Below, piece after piece: positions 1-10,826 of a DNA stretch of 64,000 nt (positions are counted from its first letter, which is position 1; each line of letters opens with the position of its first letter). The DNA is taken from contig NZ_JAHUWN010000009.1 of NCBI RefSeq assembly GCF_019219025.1, forward strand, positions 62,001 through 126,000, given 5' to 3'. The position numbers and the translations under genes are program-made. The notes below the pieces were generated by a model. That model saw only the letters and a list, made by a program, of their open reading frames with translations. It made no database searches and was not told the DNA's origin. This DNA comes from Bacillus sp. sid0103 (GTDB taxonomy: Bacteria > Bacillota > Bacilli > Bacillales_B > DSM-18226).

Positions 1-899
<899 letters not shown>

Positions 900-976
900 C
901 TAATGTATAACCTATATAGTGTGTTTCACGACACCATTTACAATGGAGATTTATTCAGAAAACCATCCTTGCCAAT

Positions 977-1086
977 AAAGGCGGTGCGAGCAGAGCTATG
1001 CCTCACTACATTCGAGTCGCAAAATGTATATTTTTCACTACAATTGGATATATTAATACACTTTTGCGGCGCTCCGCCCCTTTTCC
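977..1086. repeat. ~110-bp intergenic repeat, copy A
   Basis: Begins AAAGGCGGTGCGAGCAGAG and ends TCCGCCCCTTTTCC. A second, diverged copy in the same orientation lies at 48653-48760 upstream of valS. Shared blocks are the first 19 bases (one change), AAAATGTAT, TTGGATAT and the last 14 bases. The ends are roughly inverted (AAAGGCGG against CCGCCCCTTT), like a small non-autonomous element. It fills most of the 207-bp gap between queA and tgt. No convincing gene lies in it. Seen directly; the mobile-element interpretation is inference. Confidence 0.7.
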
Positions 1087-1091
1087 AAACC

Positions 1092-2120
1092 TTAGATGAT
1101 CAACATCGCGTCACCAAAACTAAAGAAACGGTACCGCTCAGTAACAGCAGTTTGATAGGCATGTAAAACATGCTCTCTGCCTGCTAACGCACTAACTAGC
1201 ATAATTAAGGTTGATTTTGGCAAATGAAAGTTGGTAATCATCCCATCAATCGCTTTAAATTCGTACCCTGGATAAATAAAAATATTCGTCCAGCCACTGC
1301 CTTCAACAAAATGTCCATCATTTGCTGAAGCAATGGTTTCAAGGGTTCGTGTGGAGGTAGTCCCAACTGAAATAATTCTGCCCCCATTACTCCGTACTTC
1401 GTTAAGCAGCCGTGCTGTCCCCTCTGTAACCATATAAAATTCGGAGTGCATATCGTGCTCTAATACATCATCGACACTTACAGGCCGGAAAGTCCCAAGT
1501 CCTACATGAAGGGTAATAAAGGCGATATGTACTCCTTTTTCTTTTATTTCTTCTAATAAGCTGTCTGTAAAATGAAGACCCGCGGTAGGCGCTGCAGCTG
1601 ATCCAGGTTCACGTGCATATACAGTCTGATACCGATCTCTGTCTTCAAGCTGCTCTTTAATATAAGGCGGCAGCGGCATTTCTCCTAATTGGTCAAGGAC
1701 CTCATAAAAAATGCCCTCATATTTAAATTCTAGAACTCGCCCACCATGGTCCGAAGTTCCTGTGCAAATGGCTGAAAGCAGGCCATCACCGAAATCAATT
1801 TCTGTTCCTTCTTTTACTCGTTTGGCCGGCTTGACAAGGGTCTCCCAACGGTCACCTTCCAGTTGCTTTAAGAGTAAAACCTCTATCTTGGCACCTGTAT
1901 CTTTTTTGACACCAAAAAGACGTGCAGGAAGTACCTTTGTATCATTTAGAACAAGGCAATCTCCTTCACGCAAATATTCAATCACATTTTTAAATACTTC
2001 ATGTTTGATTTCGCCTGATTGTTTATCAAGGACCATTAATCGGCTGTCAGTCCGATTATGAAGCGGAACTTGTGCAATTAATTCCTCAGGCAAATGAAAA
2101 TCAAATAAATCTACCTTCAT
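1092..2120 (-). CDS. queA: S-adenosylmethionine:tRNA ribosyltransferase-isomerase QueA
   Basis: Transfers and isomerises the ribosyl group of S-adenosylmethionine onto preQ1-tRNA to give epoxyqueuosine. It has 342 residues, the same length as B. subtilis QueA. The N-terminus [14 protein letters not shown], the internal [16 protein letters not shown] and [10 protein letters not shown], and [16 protein letters not shown] near the end are family signatures. The ATG at 2120 follows AGGGTG with acceptable spacing. It lies between ruvB and tgt on the same strand, as in B. subtilis, although both flanking gaps (158 and 207 bp) are wider than usual and carry repeat DNA. Confidence 0.97.
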   Translation of the reverse strand: MKVDLFDFHLPEELIAQVPLHNRTDSRLMVLDKQSGEIKHEVFKNVIEYLREGDCLVLNDTKVLPARLFGVKKDTGAKIEVLLLKQLEGDRWETLVKPAKRVKEGTEIDFGDGLLSAICTGTSDHGGRVLEFKYEGIFYEVLDQLGEMPLPPYIKEQLEDRDRYQTVYAREPGSAAAPTAGLHFTDSLLEEIKEKGVHIAFITLHVGLGTFRPVSVDDVLEHDMHSEFYMVTEGTARLLNEVRSNGGRIISVGTTSTRTLETIASANDGHFVEGSGWTNIFIYPGYEFKAIDGMITNFHLPKSTLIMLVSALAGREHVLHAYQTAVTERYRFFSFGDAMLII

Positions 2121-2160
2121 ATTATGACACCCTAATCTATTTTTTAATAAGAATGCTGTA

Positions 2161-2224
2161 TTAAACTAGCATGTTGATTTCCGCTCCAGTCGCTTGCGGG
2201 TTCGCGGGCGGCTTTAACAGAGCC
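2161..2224. repeat. Truncated relative of the GC-rich repeat at 22318-22452
   Basis: TTGATTTCCGCTCCAG followed by CGC and GCGGGCGG matches the left ~50 bp of the full element at 22318. The rest of that element is missing. TTAAAC precedes it, as at 22310, and an inverted version (GTTAAAG on the other strand) ends it at about 2211. It occupies the queA-ruvB gap. The remainder of that gap (2225-2278) shows nothing recognisable. Confidence 0.5.
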
Positions 2225-2278
2225 AATAAGAAAAAGCGAAATCCTATACTTGTTGGAATTTCAGCAGCGTTAGCTACT

Positions 2279-3283
2279 TTAGTTGTAAGGAGGTACTTCC
2301 ATCCCAAAATGGTGATAGACCAATGGAGTTACTACCCTGCCGCGCGGGGTTCTTTGTAAAAAACCAATTTGCAGTAAATATGGTTCGTACACATCCTCAA
2401 TAGTTTCAGATTCTTCCCCAATTGAAGCGGCAATGGTATCAAGGCCAACTGGTCCACCGCGAAATCTTTCAATAATGCCTTTTAACAGTTTATGGTCGAT
2501 ATGGTCTAACCCAAGTTTATCGACTTGGAGGAGTTCTAGAGCTTCTCGTGCAAGGGTAAGATCAATCGTCCCATTCCCTCTTACTTGAGCAAAATCTCTC
2601 ACCCGGCGAAGGAGACGATTGGCAATTCTCGGGGTCCCCCGCGATCTCCTTGCTATTTCTGCTGCTGAGAGGTCATCGATTTCGGTACCGAACACTTCTG
2701 CAGTCCGAAGCACAATATTTTTCAATTGGTCTTCCTTATAATACTCGAGACGGCATAAAACTCCAAACCGGTCGCGCAATGGGGCCGATAATGAACCAGC
2801 CCTCGTTGTCGCGCCCACAAGTGTAAACGGTGGGAGGTCAAGGCGTACAGACCTCGCACTTGGTCCTTTCCCTATAACAATATCAAGACAAAAATCCTCC
2901 ATCGCTGGATATAGTACTTCTTCAATGGTCCGTTGCAAGCGGTGGATTTCATCAATAAATAAAACATCTCCAGGCTCGAGCGCAGTAAGAATCGCTGCTA
3001 AATCACCAGGCCGTTCAATTGCAGGTCCCGAAGTGGTGCGAATGTTTACTCCCATTTCATTAGCAATAATCACGGCAAGGGTCGTTTTCCCCAATCCAGG
3101 CGGACCATAAAGAAGTACATGGTCTAATGTTTCATTCCGCATTTTTGCCGCCTTTATATAGATATCAAGATTTTCCTTTACCTGATCCTGTCCAATATAT
3201 TGACCTAGAACTTGCGGCCTAAGGCTTTGTTCTATGCTCATCTCGCTCTCATTGACGTTACTAGAAACAATCCGATCTTCCAT
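2279..3283 (-). CDS. ruvB: Holliday junction branch-migration ATPase RuvB
   Basis: Hexameric AAA+ motor that, with RuvA, drives branch migration at Holliday junctions in recombination and repair. It has 334 residues, the normal size. Walker A is GPPGLGKTT near residue 60, Walker B is LFIDEIHRL, sensor I is GATTRAGSL, the arginine-finger region is APLRDRFG, and the C-terminal winged helix contains [11 protein letters not shown]. The ATG at 3283 follows AGGTGATAATTC. It is 10 bp downstream of ruvA and probably co-transcribed. Confidence 0.98.
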   Translation of the reverse strand: MEDRIVSSNVNESEMSIEQSLRPQVLGQYIGQDQVKENLDIYIKAAKMRNETLDHVLLYGPPGLGKTTLAVIIANEMGVNIRTTSGPAIERPGDLAAILTALEPGDVLFIDEIHRLQRTIEEVLYPAMEDFCLDIVIGKGPSARSVRLDLPPFTLVGATTRAGSLSAPLRDRFGVLCRLEYYKEDQLKNIVLRTAEVFGTEIDDLSAAEIARRSRGTPRIANRLLRRVRDFAQVRGNGTIDLTLAREALELLQVDKLGLDHIDHKLLKGIIERFRGGPVGLDTIAASIGEESETIEDVYEPYLLQIGFLQRTPRGRVVTPLVYHHFGMEVPPYN

Positions 3284-3293
3284 GAATTATCAC

Positions 3294-3905
3294 CTATTTT
3301 AAAAGCCGCTGAAGGGCTTTTTTAATGTATTGGTCCGTAGACATTTGTTCTTTTCTTAATTCAGGAGTAATCTTTTTGATTTCTTTCTCGGAATAACCCA
3401 ATGCTTTCAAGGCAAGAATCGCTTCTTCTAAGTTCGAGTTACCAGATTGTGTTTGTAGTTGAAGTTGGTCGCTATTAAATAAATTAGGGAAATAATCTGG
3501 AACGATATCCTGTAATTTTCCTTTTAGGTCCAGGATCATTTGACGGGCAGTCTTTTTGCCAACCCCAGGGAATTTAACGAGGAAGCTTTCATCTTCATTT
3601 TCAACAGCCGTCACTACTTGCTGGACTTCGCCTGAAGCAAGAATGGCAAGGGCACCTTTTGGACCAATTCCGGAGACATTTAATAATTTCGTAAACAGCT
3701 TTTTTTCTTCTCTTGTTTCAAATCCGTAAAGGGCGATTATATCTTCACGAACATAATGATATGTATACACTGTTACCATTGTTTCCATTTTACCTGCATA
3801 GATAAACGGATTAGGCGTTGCGATTTGATAGCCGATTCCGTTGTTCTCAATCACAATATATTCTGGTCCGACAAATTCGACGGTCCCTTTAATAAATTCG
3901 TACAC
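3294..3905 (-). CDS. ruvA: Holliday junction DNA-binding protein RuvA
   Basis: Binds the four-way junction and recruits RuvB. The protein has 203 residues from a GTG at 3905: OB-fold at the N-terminus ([11 protein letters not shown]), tandem helix-hairpin-helix motifs ([13 protein letters not shown] and [20 protein letters not shown]), and a C-terminal domain that contacts RuvB ([11 protein letters not shown]). An in-frame start at 3953 would add 16 residues that are not typical of the family; the GTG has AGGGGAG nine bases upstream and gives the N-terminus seen in other Bacillus RuvA, so it is preferred. Confidence 0.95.
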   Translation of the reverse strand: MYEFIKGTVEFVGPEYIVIENNGIGYQIATPNPFIYAGKMETMVTVYTYHYVREDIIALYGFETREEKKLFTKLLNVSGIGPKGALAILASGEVQQVVTAVENEDESFLVKFPGVGKKTARQMILDLKGKLQDIVPDYFPNLFNSDQLQLQTQSGNSNLEEAILALKALGYSEKEIKKITPELRKEQMSTDQYIKKALQRLLK

Positions 3906-4014
3906 ATGAATTCTCTCCCCTAATTTTACACTGAATTTCATTCTACCATACAATTTTATGATAGTTGTAGAAAATAGCAGTTTAGAGAAACATCAAACTA
4001 TTCAAGAAATTTGG

Positions 4015-4160
4015 AATTCGCCGATTGAACCTCGGAATTCGCTGAATGCATCTATAAATTCGCTGATTGAACTTTGAAATTCGCTGATTGAACTAGGGGA
4101 TCGCCGATTGAACCTCTGAATTCGCCCATTAAACCTTGAAATTCGCTCATTGGGTTGTTT
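4015..4160. repeat. 21-bp degenerate tandem repeat, locus 1 (seven units)
   Basis: Units begin at 4015, 4036, 4057, 4078, 4099, 4119 and 4140, giving spacings of 21, 21, 21, 21, 20 and 21. The consensus is approximately AATTCGCTGATTGAACYTTGA. It lies in the 336-bp ruvA-bofC gap. The same period and core (TTCGCYGATTGA) recur at 45758-45862 and 51966-52084. Confidence 0.8.
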
Positions 4161-4193
4161 CATCATTTTTTTTACTCCCAACGACGAGAATTC

Positions 4194-4231
4194 AAAAAAA
4201 ATCAGGCTGAAATGATGGCATCAGTCTGATT
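4194..4231 (-). terminator. Rho-independent terminator of bofC
   Basis: On the minus strand AATCAGACTGA and TCAGCCTGATT form an 11-bp stem with one mismatch around a 10-base loop, followed by a run of T. It lies 11 bp after the bofC stop. Confidence 0.8.
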
Positions 4232-4241
4232 CGTTGAATTT

Positions 4242-4796
4242 CTATTCTTTTTTTAAAGAGTAAGGCTTAAATGTTTCTAAAACTTCCACATAGCGGTCCT
4301 TATTTTTGATTGGAATGCCTTGTATCAATTCTTCTTGCTTTGCACTTTCCAACTTCTTAATATCTATTTGAAAAAATGATTGAATGATTCTTAATTGGTC
4401 AGGTCTTCCATTGAAAATGCTCAAGACACCATCTTCTGTAAGTCCAAAAAAGCCATTTGCTTTTAGCAAAGGGGATATATCGTTGACTTGCTTTCGAAAT
4501 ACAAATGTCGAGTCGGCAATGTTTATAAGCTGCCATTGATCATACTTTGCCCAAAAATTCTCCAAGGACCAGCATGTCTCATGGACCACTTCTTGACTTA
4601 TTTCCCCGTCCAAATAGACCCGTTCCAAAATAACATCCATTTTAATTGGTCCGTTTTTTTCCTCATTCTGATGGTTTTCCATTGGGGAGGCTGAGCCAAT
4701 TATGGTCGTTCCCTTAGCATTCAATATAAACATGAAGAGAAGAACAGCGAATCCGGCGAAAATATACCGATACCATGCCATCCAATGATACCTCAT
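4242..4796 (-). CDS. bofC: BofC, intercompartmental sigma-K checkpoint protein
   Basis: A forespore-secreted inhibitor of the SpoIVB signalling protease, which triggers pro-sigma-K processing in the mother cell. The 184-residue protein starts with one hydrophobic segment (YIFAGFAVLLFMFIL), a signal peptide or anchor. The mature part holds the family blocks ERVYLDGE, FRKQVNDISPLLK, GFFGLTEDGVLSIF and IIQSFFQIDIKKLES, all close to B. subtilis BofC. ATG at 4796 is chosen because AAGAGGTGA sits seven bases upstream; a GTG nine bases earlier overlaps that ribosome-binding site. It is monocistronic, with its own terminator. The csbX gene found next to bofC in B. subtilis is absent. Confidence 0.93.
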   Translation of the reverse strand: MRYHWMAWYRYIFAGFAVLLFMFILNAKGTTIIGSASPMENHQNEEKNGPIKMDVILERVYLDGEISQEVVHETCWSLENFWAKYDQWQLINIADSTFVFRKQVNDISPLLKANGFFGLTEDGVLSIFNGRPDQLRIIQSFFQIDIKKLESAKQEELIQGIPIKNKDRYVEVLETFKPYSLKKE

Positions 4797-4885
4797 GCGA
4801 CTCACCTCTTATTGTTAAAAATTAAACATTCTATACAGTACTAGTTTAGCCTTATTTTGCCTTTTTATCCTTCAGGCCATTTTAA

Positions 4886-4955
4886 AAAGGGTAAAGCCCA
4901 AATAGCTTTACCCTTTAGACATGGTAGAAGGCAAAGTTTAAAAACTTTGCCTTCT
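4886..4955 (-). terminator. Two consecutive hairpins downstream of coxA
   Basis: The first hairpin in the direction of transcription (4926-4955) pairs AGAAGGCAAAGT with ACTTTGCCTTCT perfectly. The second (4886-4916) pairs AAAGGGTAAAGC with GCTTTACCCTTT and is followed by T residues. The second looks like the actual terminator. Confidence 0.7.
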
Positions 4956-4965
4956 TTAGAACAAA

Positions 4966-5652
4966 TTACCTTCCGCCTTGTTCCCGCTGACTGTCATTGT
5001 AGATGTTTTTGTCGCGGCCAATCGTTCCTTCATCGAATATGACCTTGACCGATCTTCCATTTGCGTAAGGCTTGACTGCTTTCCTAATCGCACTTTTAGT
5101 AGCAGAAACATTGTCATTATCATTTAAATTCACAGAAACAATAATCGTGTTTCCGTAAGCGACGGATCTTACGGACTGTACTTTTGGAACCGCAGAAACC
5201 GCGTTTTTGATTTTATTGGTAACGTTATCCTGAAAGTCTGGGTCGGTAGTCATCCCAGTATTTCTCGTATTTACATTCAGATGACCGTGATAATTCATAT
5301 CACTTGTACTAAATCGATTATCACGTTGGAAGAAATTACGGTCTTTGGAAGCTAAAGGTTTTGTCGGATTTTTTGGATTCCCATTTTCATCCCTGGTTTG
5401 AAACTGTCTTCTTCTGTTTTCGTAAGTAGCTTGATCCTCGTCCCCAAGGGTATGATCCATCATTTCCGTAAATGCCCCGTCATCATCTCTAAAGAGATCA
5501 TTATTAGAGTTGGGGTGGTTTTCATTGGAGTAATATCCGACAGGTCTTAATGAATTATTATTGTTACCTGCACGATCATTATTACTTGCACATCCAGCCA
5601 GCCCTAACATTAATGTGGCTGAAAGAGGAATCATCCACTGTTTCCTATTCAA
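4966..5652 (-). CDS. coxA: CoxA-like spore cortex lipoprotein (YhcN/YlaJ family)
   Basis: A sporulation lipoprotein of the YhcN/YlaJ family. Its position beside safA matches B. subtilis coxA (yrbB), a cortex-associated spore protein; the exact biochemical role is not known. The 228-residue protein has a lipoprotein signal with lipobox LAGC (Cys at about 21), then an Asn/Asp-rich linker, and a conserved C-terminal domain from about 135 (TNKIKNAVSAVPKVQSV, then VKVIFDEG). The start is TTG at 5652, nine bases after GGAGGGGG. It stands alone with its own terminator. Symbol assigned mainly by synteny. Confidence 0.8.
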   Translation of the reverse strand: MNRKQWMIPLSATLMLGLAGCASNNDRAGNNNNSLRPVGYYSNENHPNSNNDLFRDDDGAFTEMMDHTLGDEDQATYENRRRQFQTRDENGNPKNPTKPLASKDRNFFQRDNRFSTSDMNYHGHLNVNTRNTGMTTDPDFQDNVTNKIKNAVSAVPKVQSVRSVAYGNTIIVSVNLNDNDNVSATKSAIRKAVKPYANGRSVKVIFDEGTIGRDKNIYNDSQREQGGR

Positions 5653-5756
5653 GCGAAAAAACCCCCTCCATTAACATCCTGAGCATGTTAGCTATGCTCT
5701 TTATTAGGGTGTTATTTTTGAGGGGATTTCATTCAGACGGATACTTCCAACTAAAT

Positions 5757-6746
5757 TCAATCTAATAACGCCTTTAAATGTTTAATAAATTTTTTCCTTG
5801 CATAAAATTGACTGGTTGTTAGATCCATTACTTGTTTATATTTTATTTGATCAGTGTAAGATTTTTCACGAATCATTCGATTCCATTCCCGAAAAATATC
5901 AGCCGGATAAGCTAAGGCATATAAAAAAGCCGCTTCGTGTAAATATTTGTTTATTTGTTTAAGGCTAGAAAGTCTTTCGAATGACCAATCAATATAAGGT
6001 AATATCCTGTTGGAATATTGTAAATAATCAAATGAAGCCGGGCCGATACTAATTAAATCAAAATCAATTAGATTCAACTGCCCCTCTCTATCCCTTAAAA
6101 AATTATGATGCGCTACGTCTCCATGGAGAATAAGAGTGGGTTCTTTTTGAAAGAAACTTCGATTAGTTTCCATCCCTTCTAATGACCAGTTTGCCCAAGA
6201 AAGCATATCTGCAATATATGGCTCATTGATAAAATACCCCAAATGGGGAAGATTATTTGAAAATACATTTAATCTTTCCGTCCATTTTTCGATGAGGTGA
6301 CCTTTTGGAAGTAACGTGCGATAGCGTGCCTCGAACGAAGCTGTGGTTTGGTGAAATTTTTCTAATAACTCGATCCCTTCTTGGCGATTCTTATGAGAGT
6401 GGAAAGAAAATACGGATTTATTTGGAGGTATGTACTCCATACATCCAAAGTAAGTTCCTTCAAAAAAAAGCTGTTCTCTCACAGGGGGTGTTAAAAATAA
6501 ATAGGTCTTTGTAAATCCTTCTTTTTTTAAAGTGGTGGTAAATGCTTCTTGGAGTCTAAGTCTACTGTTGGTATGATACCCTTTAATGACATAAGTATTT
6601 TTCTCCGTCCTTAAATAAATAACAGATTTTCGAATCGGTACCATTTTTATGATTCTTTCATAGAACTGTGTTTGAAAATAAGAGAGGAGACGATCAAAAT
6701 AATCATCGTCTCCCTTTTGTTGATTTCTCGTATTATAGACTCTCAT
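5757..6746 (-). CDS. CotS/YutH-like phosphotransferase, probable spore-coat kinase
   Basis: A 329-residue protein of the aminoglycoside-phosphotransferase/protein-kinase-like fold used by the CotS family of coat-associated proteins. The catalytic loop [10 protein letters not shown] (residue ~208) and metal-binding LIDFD (~229) are intact, so it may be an active small-molecule or protein kinase; no substrate can be named. ATG at 6746 overlaps the end of safA by 14 bp, which suggests co-transcription with safA in the mother cell. A longer start at 6797 is possible, but homologous N-termini favour the shorter form. Ribosome-binding site is weak. Confidence 0.75.
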   Translation of the reverse strand: MRVYNTRNQQKGDDDYFDRLLSYFQTQFYERIIKMVPIRKSVIYLRTEKNTYVIKGYHTNSRLRLQEAFTTTLKKEGFTKTYLFLTPPVREQLFFEGTYFGCMEYIPPNKSVFSFHSHKNRQEGIELLEKFHQTTASFEARYRTLLPKGHLIEKWTERLNVFSNNLPHLGYFINEPYIADMLSWANWSLEGMETNRSFFQKEPTLILHGDVAHHNFLRDREGQLNLIDFDLISIGPASFDYLQYSNRILPYIDWSFERLSSLKQINKYLHEAAFLYALAYPADIFREWNRMIREKSYTDQIKYKQVMDLTTSQFYARKKFIKHLKALLD

Positions 6747-8706
6747 CTTGGTAACCCGGCATACCATAAGGATTTGACCCGATCGGACCCATACCATATG
6801 GATTCATATAAGGAGGCTGTGCAGCATTAACAGGTCCTGTATATGGTGCACTGTAAATTGGCGGAGTTGGCGGTACAAAGTCCGTTGGCATTTGTGCTTG
6901 TTGTCGCATGGTAGTTGGTGCAGGCATTCCCGCTGGTGCTCCACAGCCACAATCGCCCATTGCACCAGTTCCAACAGGTAATCCTTGAGCTGGCTGCATG
7001 AATGAACCCGGTCCAGTCATTTCTGGAGATCCAAAATTAGCTGGTACTCCCATTGGACCACTCATTTGCGGGTAGCCAAAAGGCGTTTGTCCATATGGTG
7101 CTCCCATACCATACGGATTTCCCATACCTGAATTTTCTGCAGTTTCAAATCCAGAAGGGCTTTCCATTGGATATCCAGTTGGCATTTGGCCGTAATCTAA
7201 TGACATCTGTTCAAGACCGGTTGGCATTTGCTGACCATAGCCTTGTGGTATTTGTTCGAAACCAGTTGGCATTTGGCCGTAATCTACCGACATCTGTTCA
7301 AGACCGGCTGGCATTTGCTGACCATAGCCTTGTGGTATTTGTTCGAAACCAGCTGGCATTTGCTGACCATAGCCTTGTGGCATTTGGCCGAAACCAGTTG
7401 GCATTTGCTGACCATAACCTTGTGGCATCTGGCCGTAGCCCGCTGGCATTTGCTGGCCATAACCTTGTGGCATTTGGCCGTAGCCCGCTGGCATTTGCTG
7501 ACCAGGGCCTTGTGGCATTTGGCCGTAGCCCGCTGGCATTTGCTGACCAGGGCCTTGTGGCATTTGGCCGTAGCCCGTTGGCATTTGCTGGCCATAGCCT
7601 TGTGGCATTTGACCATATCCTACTGGCATTTGCTGACCGTAACCTTGTGGCATTTGACCATATCCTGCTGGCATTTGCTGGCCATAACCTTGTGGCATTT
7701 GACCATAGGCTGCAGGGTCCATGTAAGGGTAACCCATTGGTTGCTGCGGTGATGGCGCCCCCATTACAGCCCCCGGATTATAAGCTGGGTTCATAACAGG
7801 CAATTGCGGCATAAAGGATGATGATTCATCATCAAAGTGTGGCGCAACAAACGATGTACCTGCCCCTGGAGTACCTGCAAACCCACTAGGCATTACAGGC
7901 GGCATTGGTACTCCCGCACCTTGCACTTGCGGGTAAGGCATGAATGGGTGCATTGGGAACCCGCCAAATGGTGGACAGAATCCAGGTCCTGGCATAATTG
8001 GTGTAACTGGGACACAATAATCCTGTTGCGGGGCTACCGCTTCTGGTGCTTGCATTACTGGTGGTGGTGCTGGAATGACAGGTGTCTCTTTGATTGGTGC
8101 TTCTTTGATGGGCATTTCTTTGATTGGCATTTCTTTGATTGGCACTTCTTTCTTCGGTACTTCTTTCTTCGGTACTTCTTTAATCTCAGGAAGGATATTG
8201 GCAGGTTTAGGCGGTAGTTGTGGCTGTACCATCATATTTTGCATGTTCATCATGTAATAATTATTAATATCTATTTCTGGGACGATTTGTAGAGGCATTT
8301 TTGGAGTATAAGGTGCTTTTGGTGCTTCTTTGATTATTGGAGCTTCTTTTATTGGGGCCTCCTTAATTGGTACTTCCTTGATTGGTGCTGCTTTAATAGG
8401 CGCTTCCTTAATCGGTGCTTCTTTTATCGGTGCTTTGGTTATGGGTTTCTCTTTGACTAACGGTTGCTCAGCAAGCGGCTTTTCCTTCTTAACTCCTAAG
8501 TTGATTGTAGTACCCTGTTTAGTTCCCATTGGGGCTTCTTTTTTTATTGTTCCACCTGAAGTTGGGACCTTTACTTTCATACCGGGCATAATCATATCAG
8601 GGTTGCTGAGCTGTGAATTCATCTTTTTCAGCTCTTCAAAATTCACGCCGTACTTCTTGGCAATCTTCCAAAGAGTATCCCCTTTCTGTACGATATGGAT
8701 CTTCAC
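6733..8706 (-). CDS. safA: SafA, LysM spore-coat morphogenetic protein with expanded repeats
   Basis: Organises the inner coat at the cortex surface. Residues 1-48 are a LysM domain ([16 protein letters not shown]). Residues ~86-126 and ~175-205 contain IKEAP-type pentapeptide repeats. Residues ~332-505 contain about ten 15-residue units of the type [15 protein letters not shown], then shorter variants ([14 protein letters not shown]). The C-terminus is Pro/Gly/Met rich with a short Cys cluster (DCGCG). At 657 residues it is much longer than B. subtilis SafA (387). Start is GTG at 8706 after TAGGAGGGG. Neighbours nadA and coxA are as in B. subtilis. The repeat DNA opens long spurious frames on the plus strand. 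Confidence 0.93.
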   Translation of the reverse strand: MKIHIVQKGDTLWKIAKKYGVNFEELKKMNSQLSNPDMIMPGMKVKVPTSGGTIKKEAPMGTKQGTTINLGVKKEKPLAEQPLVKEKPITKAPIKEAPIKEAPIKAAPIKEVPIKEAPIKEAPIIKEAPKAPYTPKMPLQIVPEIDINNYYMMNMQNMMVQPQLPPKPANILPEIKEVPKKEVPKKEVPIKEMPIKEMPIKEAPIKETPVIPAPPPVMQAPEAVAPQQDYCVPVTPIMPGPGFCPPFGGFPMHPFMPYPQVQGAGVPMPPVMPSGFAGTPGAGTSFVAPHFDDESSSFMPQLPVMNPAYNPGAVMGAPSPQQPMGYPYMDPAAYGQMPQGYGQQMPAGYGQMPQGYGQQMPVGYGQMPQGYGQQMPTGYGQMPQGPGQQMPAGYGQMPQGPGQQMPAGYGQMPQGYGQQMPAGYGQMPQGYGQQMPTGFGQMPQGYGQQMPAGFEQIPQGYGQQMPAGLEQMSVDYGQMPTGFEQIPQGYGQQMPTGLEQMSLDYGQMPTGYPMESPSGFETAENSGMGNPYGMGAPYGQTPFGYPQMSGPMGVPANFGSPEMTGPGSFMQPAQGLPVGTGAMGDCGCGAPAGMPAPTTMRQQAQMPTDFVPPTPPIYSAPYTGPVNAAQPPYMNPYGMGPIGSNPYGMPGYQDESL

Positions 8707-8738
8707 TCTGATTTCCCCTCCTATGGCATAAGTCCATA

Positions 8739-8747
8739 TAGTCTATG
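8739..8747 (-). promoter_or_regulatory. Candidate mother-cell sigma -10 element for safA
   Basis: The minus strand reads CATAGACTA about 30 bp upstream of the safA start. This fits the -10 of sigma-E (CATAnAnT) and sigma-K (CATAnnnTA). The -35 is not convincing. Confidence 0.4.
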
Positions 8748-8837
8748 TGAAAATGGGCAAAGTGCTATCCTTCTTCACAAAAACTTATGCTTTTTTTAAA
8801 AAGAATATGAATCCCCCTGAAGAATTCATTAAATATA

Positions 8838-8869
8838 AAAAGATGCAATTCGGATAAATTGCATCTTTT
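8838..8869 (-). terminator. Terminator of the nadBCA operon
   Basis: AAAAGATGCAATT pairs perfectly with AATTGCATCTTTT around a six-base loop, ten bases after nadA, and the minus strand continues with T residues. Confidence 0.85.
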
Positions 8870-8878
8870 CAACGATAA

Positions 8879-9976
8879 TTATGAATTTTTTAACATCCGC
8901 TGAAGAGCCAATTTTGCATTTTCAGCAATTTCAGGACTTACTTTAATACTATTATTTGTCTCCTCAAGTGTATCGAGGCTCCAGACTAAATGTGGCAGGT
9001 CTATCCTGTTCATCGTTAGACATGGACACATATGCGGATTTAACGAGATGATTTTTTTATCAGGATGATTTTGAATCAAGCGATTGACAAGATTCATTTC
9101 TGTCCCGATGGCCCAAGCCGTGCCAGGCTCCGCCTTTTCAATCGCTTTAATAATATAACTGGTTGACCCTGCCATATCGGCTAATTCCACTACTTCGCGG
9201 CGGCATTCCGGATGAACGATGATTTTCATTTTCGGATATTTATAGCGTGTATCAATCACATTTTGAACCGTGAAATTTTCATGAACCGAGCAATGCCCTT
9301 TCCAGAGGATGACTTTAATTTGTGAAAAATCACCTTCGAATTCGAGTTCATTTGTTATCGGGTTCCATATAGCCATTTCGTCTAAACCAACACCTAGTTC
9401 AAAGGCTGTATTTCTGCCTAAATGCTGATCGGGTAAGAATAAAATTCGTTCTTTCATCTCAAATGCCCACTTAACCATCGTCTCTGCATTAGAAGAGGTT
9501 ACTGTTGCCCCTCCATGTGCACCCACAAACGATTTAATTGCTGCGGTTGAATTAACATAGGTTAATGGAAGAATCGTATCTCCAAAACGTTCCTGAAGCT
9601 TTTCCCATGCTCTTTCGGTTTGCGGAAGATCGGCCATATCAGCCATCGAACAGCCTGCGCGCATATCAGGCAAGATGACCTTTTGATGATCATTCGTTAA
9701 AATATCTGCTGTCTCTGCCATAAAATGAACACCACAGAAAACAATATATTCTGCTTCTGTATTTTCAGCTGATAATTGTGCTAGTTGTAAAGAGTCACCT
9801 GTAGCATCAGCAAATTGAACGACCTCGTCTTTTTGGTAATGATGACAAGGAATATACAGACGAGAACCAAGTTCCTTCTTCACCTTAATTACCCGGATTT
9901 CGAGTTCCTCTCTCGACATTTGTTTGTATTTTTCAGGGATCATCATATTTTTTTGTAACGACGCCAAGATATTCAT
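8879..9976 (-). CDS. nadA: Quinolinate synthase NadA
   Basis: Condenses iminoaspartate (from NadB) with dihydroxyacetone phosphate to quinolinate, using a [4Fe-4S] cluster. The 365-residue protein is of the long Bacillus type. Signature blocks are [56 protein letters not shown] and [14 protein letters not shown]; the cluster cysteines lie in CGVHF, HPECR and the CPC region. ATG at 9976 has GGAG at good spacing and matches homologues; an ATG nine bases earlier overlaps that GGAG. It starts 1 bp after the nadC stop, so translation is probably coupled. Confidence 0.97.
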   Translation of the reverse strand: MNILASLQKNMMIPEKYKQMSREELEIRVIKVKKELGSRLYIPCHHYQKDEVVQFADATGDSLQLAQLSAENTEAEYIVFCGVHFMAETADILTNDHQKVILPDMRAGCSMADMADLPQTERAWEKLQERFGDTILPLTYVNSTAAIKSFVGAHGGATVTSSNAETMVKWAFEMKERILFLPDQHLGRNTAFELGVGLDEMAIWNPITNELEFEGDFSQIKVILWKGHCSVHENFTVQNVIDTRYKYPKMKIIVHPECRREVVELADMAGSTSYIIKAIEKAEPGTAWAIGTEMNLVNRLIQNHPDKKIISLNPHMCPCLTMNRIDLPHLVWSLDTLEETNNSIKVSPEIAENAKLALQRMLKNS

Positions 9977-9977
9977 A

Positions 9978-10826
9978 TTACTCATCTCCTTTATTCCATT
10001 GCACTTTTACACTGATATCGAGTGCTTTATACGAATGAGTTAAGTACCCGAGGGAAATATAATCTACACCCGTTTCGCGATAATCAGCAATATTAGCCAA
10101 TTGGATTCCGCCTGAGGCCTCCGTGATAATTGTCGAGGGAACCATTTTAATGAGTTCTTTAATTTCAGCAGGAGTACGATTATCAAACATAATAATATCT
10201 GCCCCTGCATTTACCGCTTCTATGACCTGTGCTTCCGATTCAACTTCCACTTCAACCTTCACCATGTGGCCAGCCTTTTTTCGCACAGCTTCCACTGCCT
10301 TGGAAATGGAACCCGCAAATGAAATATGGTTATCTTTAATCATGACTCCATCATATAAACCGTAGCGGTGATTATATCCGCCTCCACAGCGAACAGCATA
10401 CTTTTCAAGCATGCGGAGTCCAGGTGTTGTCTTCCGCGTATCACAAATTTTTGTATGGCCGCTATCAAGCATATCCACCGTTTTCCGGGTTAGAGTGGCA
10501 ATCCCGCTCATCCGTTGAACAAGATTTAGAATAACTCTCTCCCCTTTTAATAAATCAGCTATTTTCCCAGAAACTATGGCTAAGTGGTCGCCATAGTTGA
10601 TTACTTGGCCATCCTTCACAAAAACACGCGTCGAAATCTCGTTATTCAGCAACTGGAACCCAGTCTTAATAATTTCTTCTCCACAAAAAATCCCTTCATC
10701 TTTTGCAAGAAAAACAATTTCTCCTTTTGTTTCATCCGAAAAAATTAAATCGGTGGTGATATCTTGTTCGCCGATATCTTCGATAAAAAACTTCTCAAGT
10801 TGCGAGCGCAGTTTCAATATGTTCAT
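9978..10826 (-). CDS. nadC: Nicotinate-nucleotide pyrophosphorylase (carboxylating) NadC
   Basis: Converts quinolinate and PRPP to nicotinate mononucleotide, CO2 and pyrophosphate. It has 282 residues. Family signatures are [14 protein letters not shown] at the N-terminus, [12 protein letters not shown], the PRPP/quinolinate site [29 protein letters not shown] and ASGGI. It overlaps the 3' end of nadB by 32 bp and ends 1 bp before nadA, giving a tight three-gene operon. Confidence 0.97.
   Translation of the reverse strand: MNILKLRSQLEKFFIEDIGEQDITTDLIFSDETKGEIVFLAKDEGIFCGEEIIKTGFQLLNNEISTRVFVKDGQVINYGDHLAIVSGKIADLLKGERVILNLVQRMSGIATLTRKTVDMLDSGHTKICDTRKTTPGLRMLEKYAVRCGGGYNHRYGLYDGVMIKDNHISFAGSISKAVEAVRKKAGHMVKVEVEVESEAQVIEAVNAGADIIMFDNRTPAEIKELIKMVPSTIITEASGGIQLANIADYRETGVDYISLGYLTHSYKALDISVKVQWNKGDE

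Noticed and set aside
903..1166. Plus-strand ORF over the queA-tgt gap
   Set aside because: Covers the intergenic repeat and the 3' end of queA, with no ribosome-binding site or recognisable domain.
2171..2359. 62-codon plus-strand ORF in the queA-ruvB gap
   Set aside because: Spans the truncated repeat and the end of ruvB; not a gene.
4015..4160. CRISPR array in the ruvA-bofC gap
   Set aside because: Unit is 21 bp with no separate spacers, and the repeats are degenerate; no cas genes anywhere in the window.
7053..7796. Long plus-strand ORFs with repeated [15 protein letters not shown] sequence opposite safA
   Set aside because: Shadow of the safA 45-bp repeats; a repeat length divisible by three keeps several frames open.
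8229..8262. Internal translation start in safA (Met cluster near residue 152), by analogy with the short SafA form of B. subtilis
   Set aside because: Several Met codons are present but no ribosome-binding sequence precedes them, so it is not supported here.
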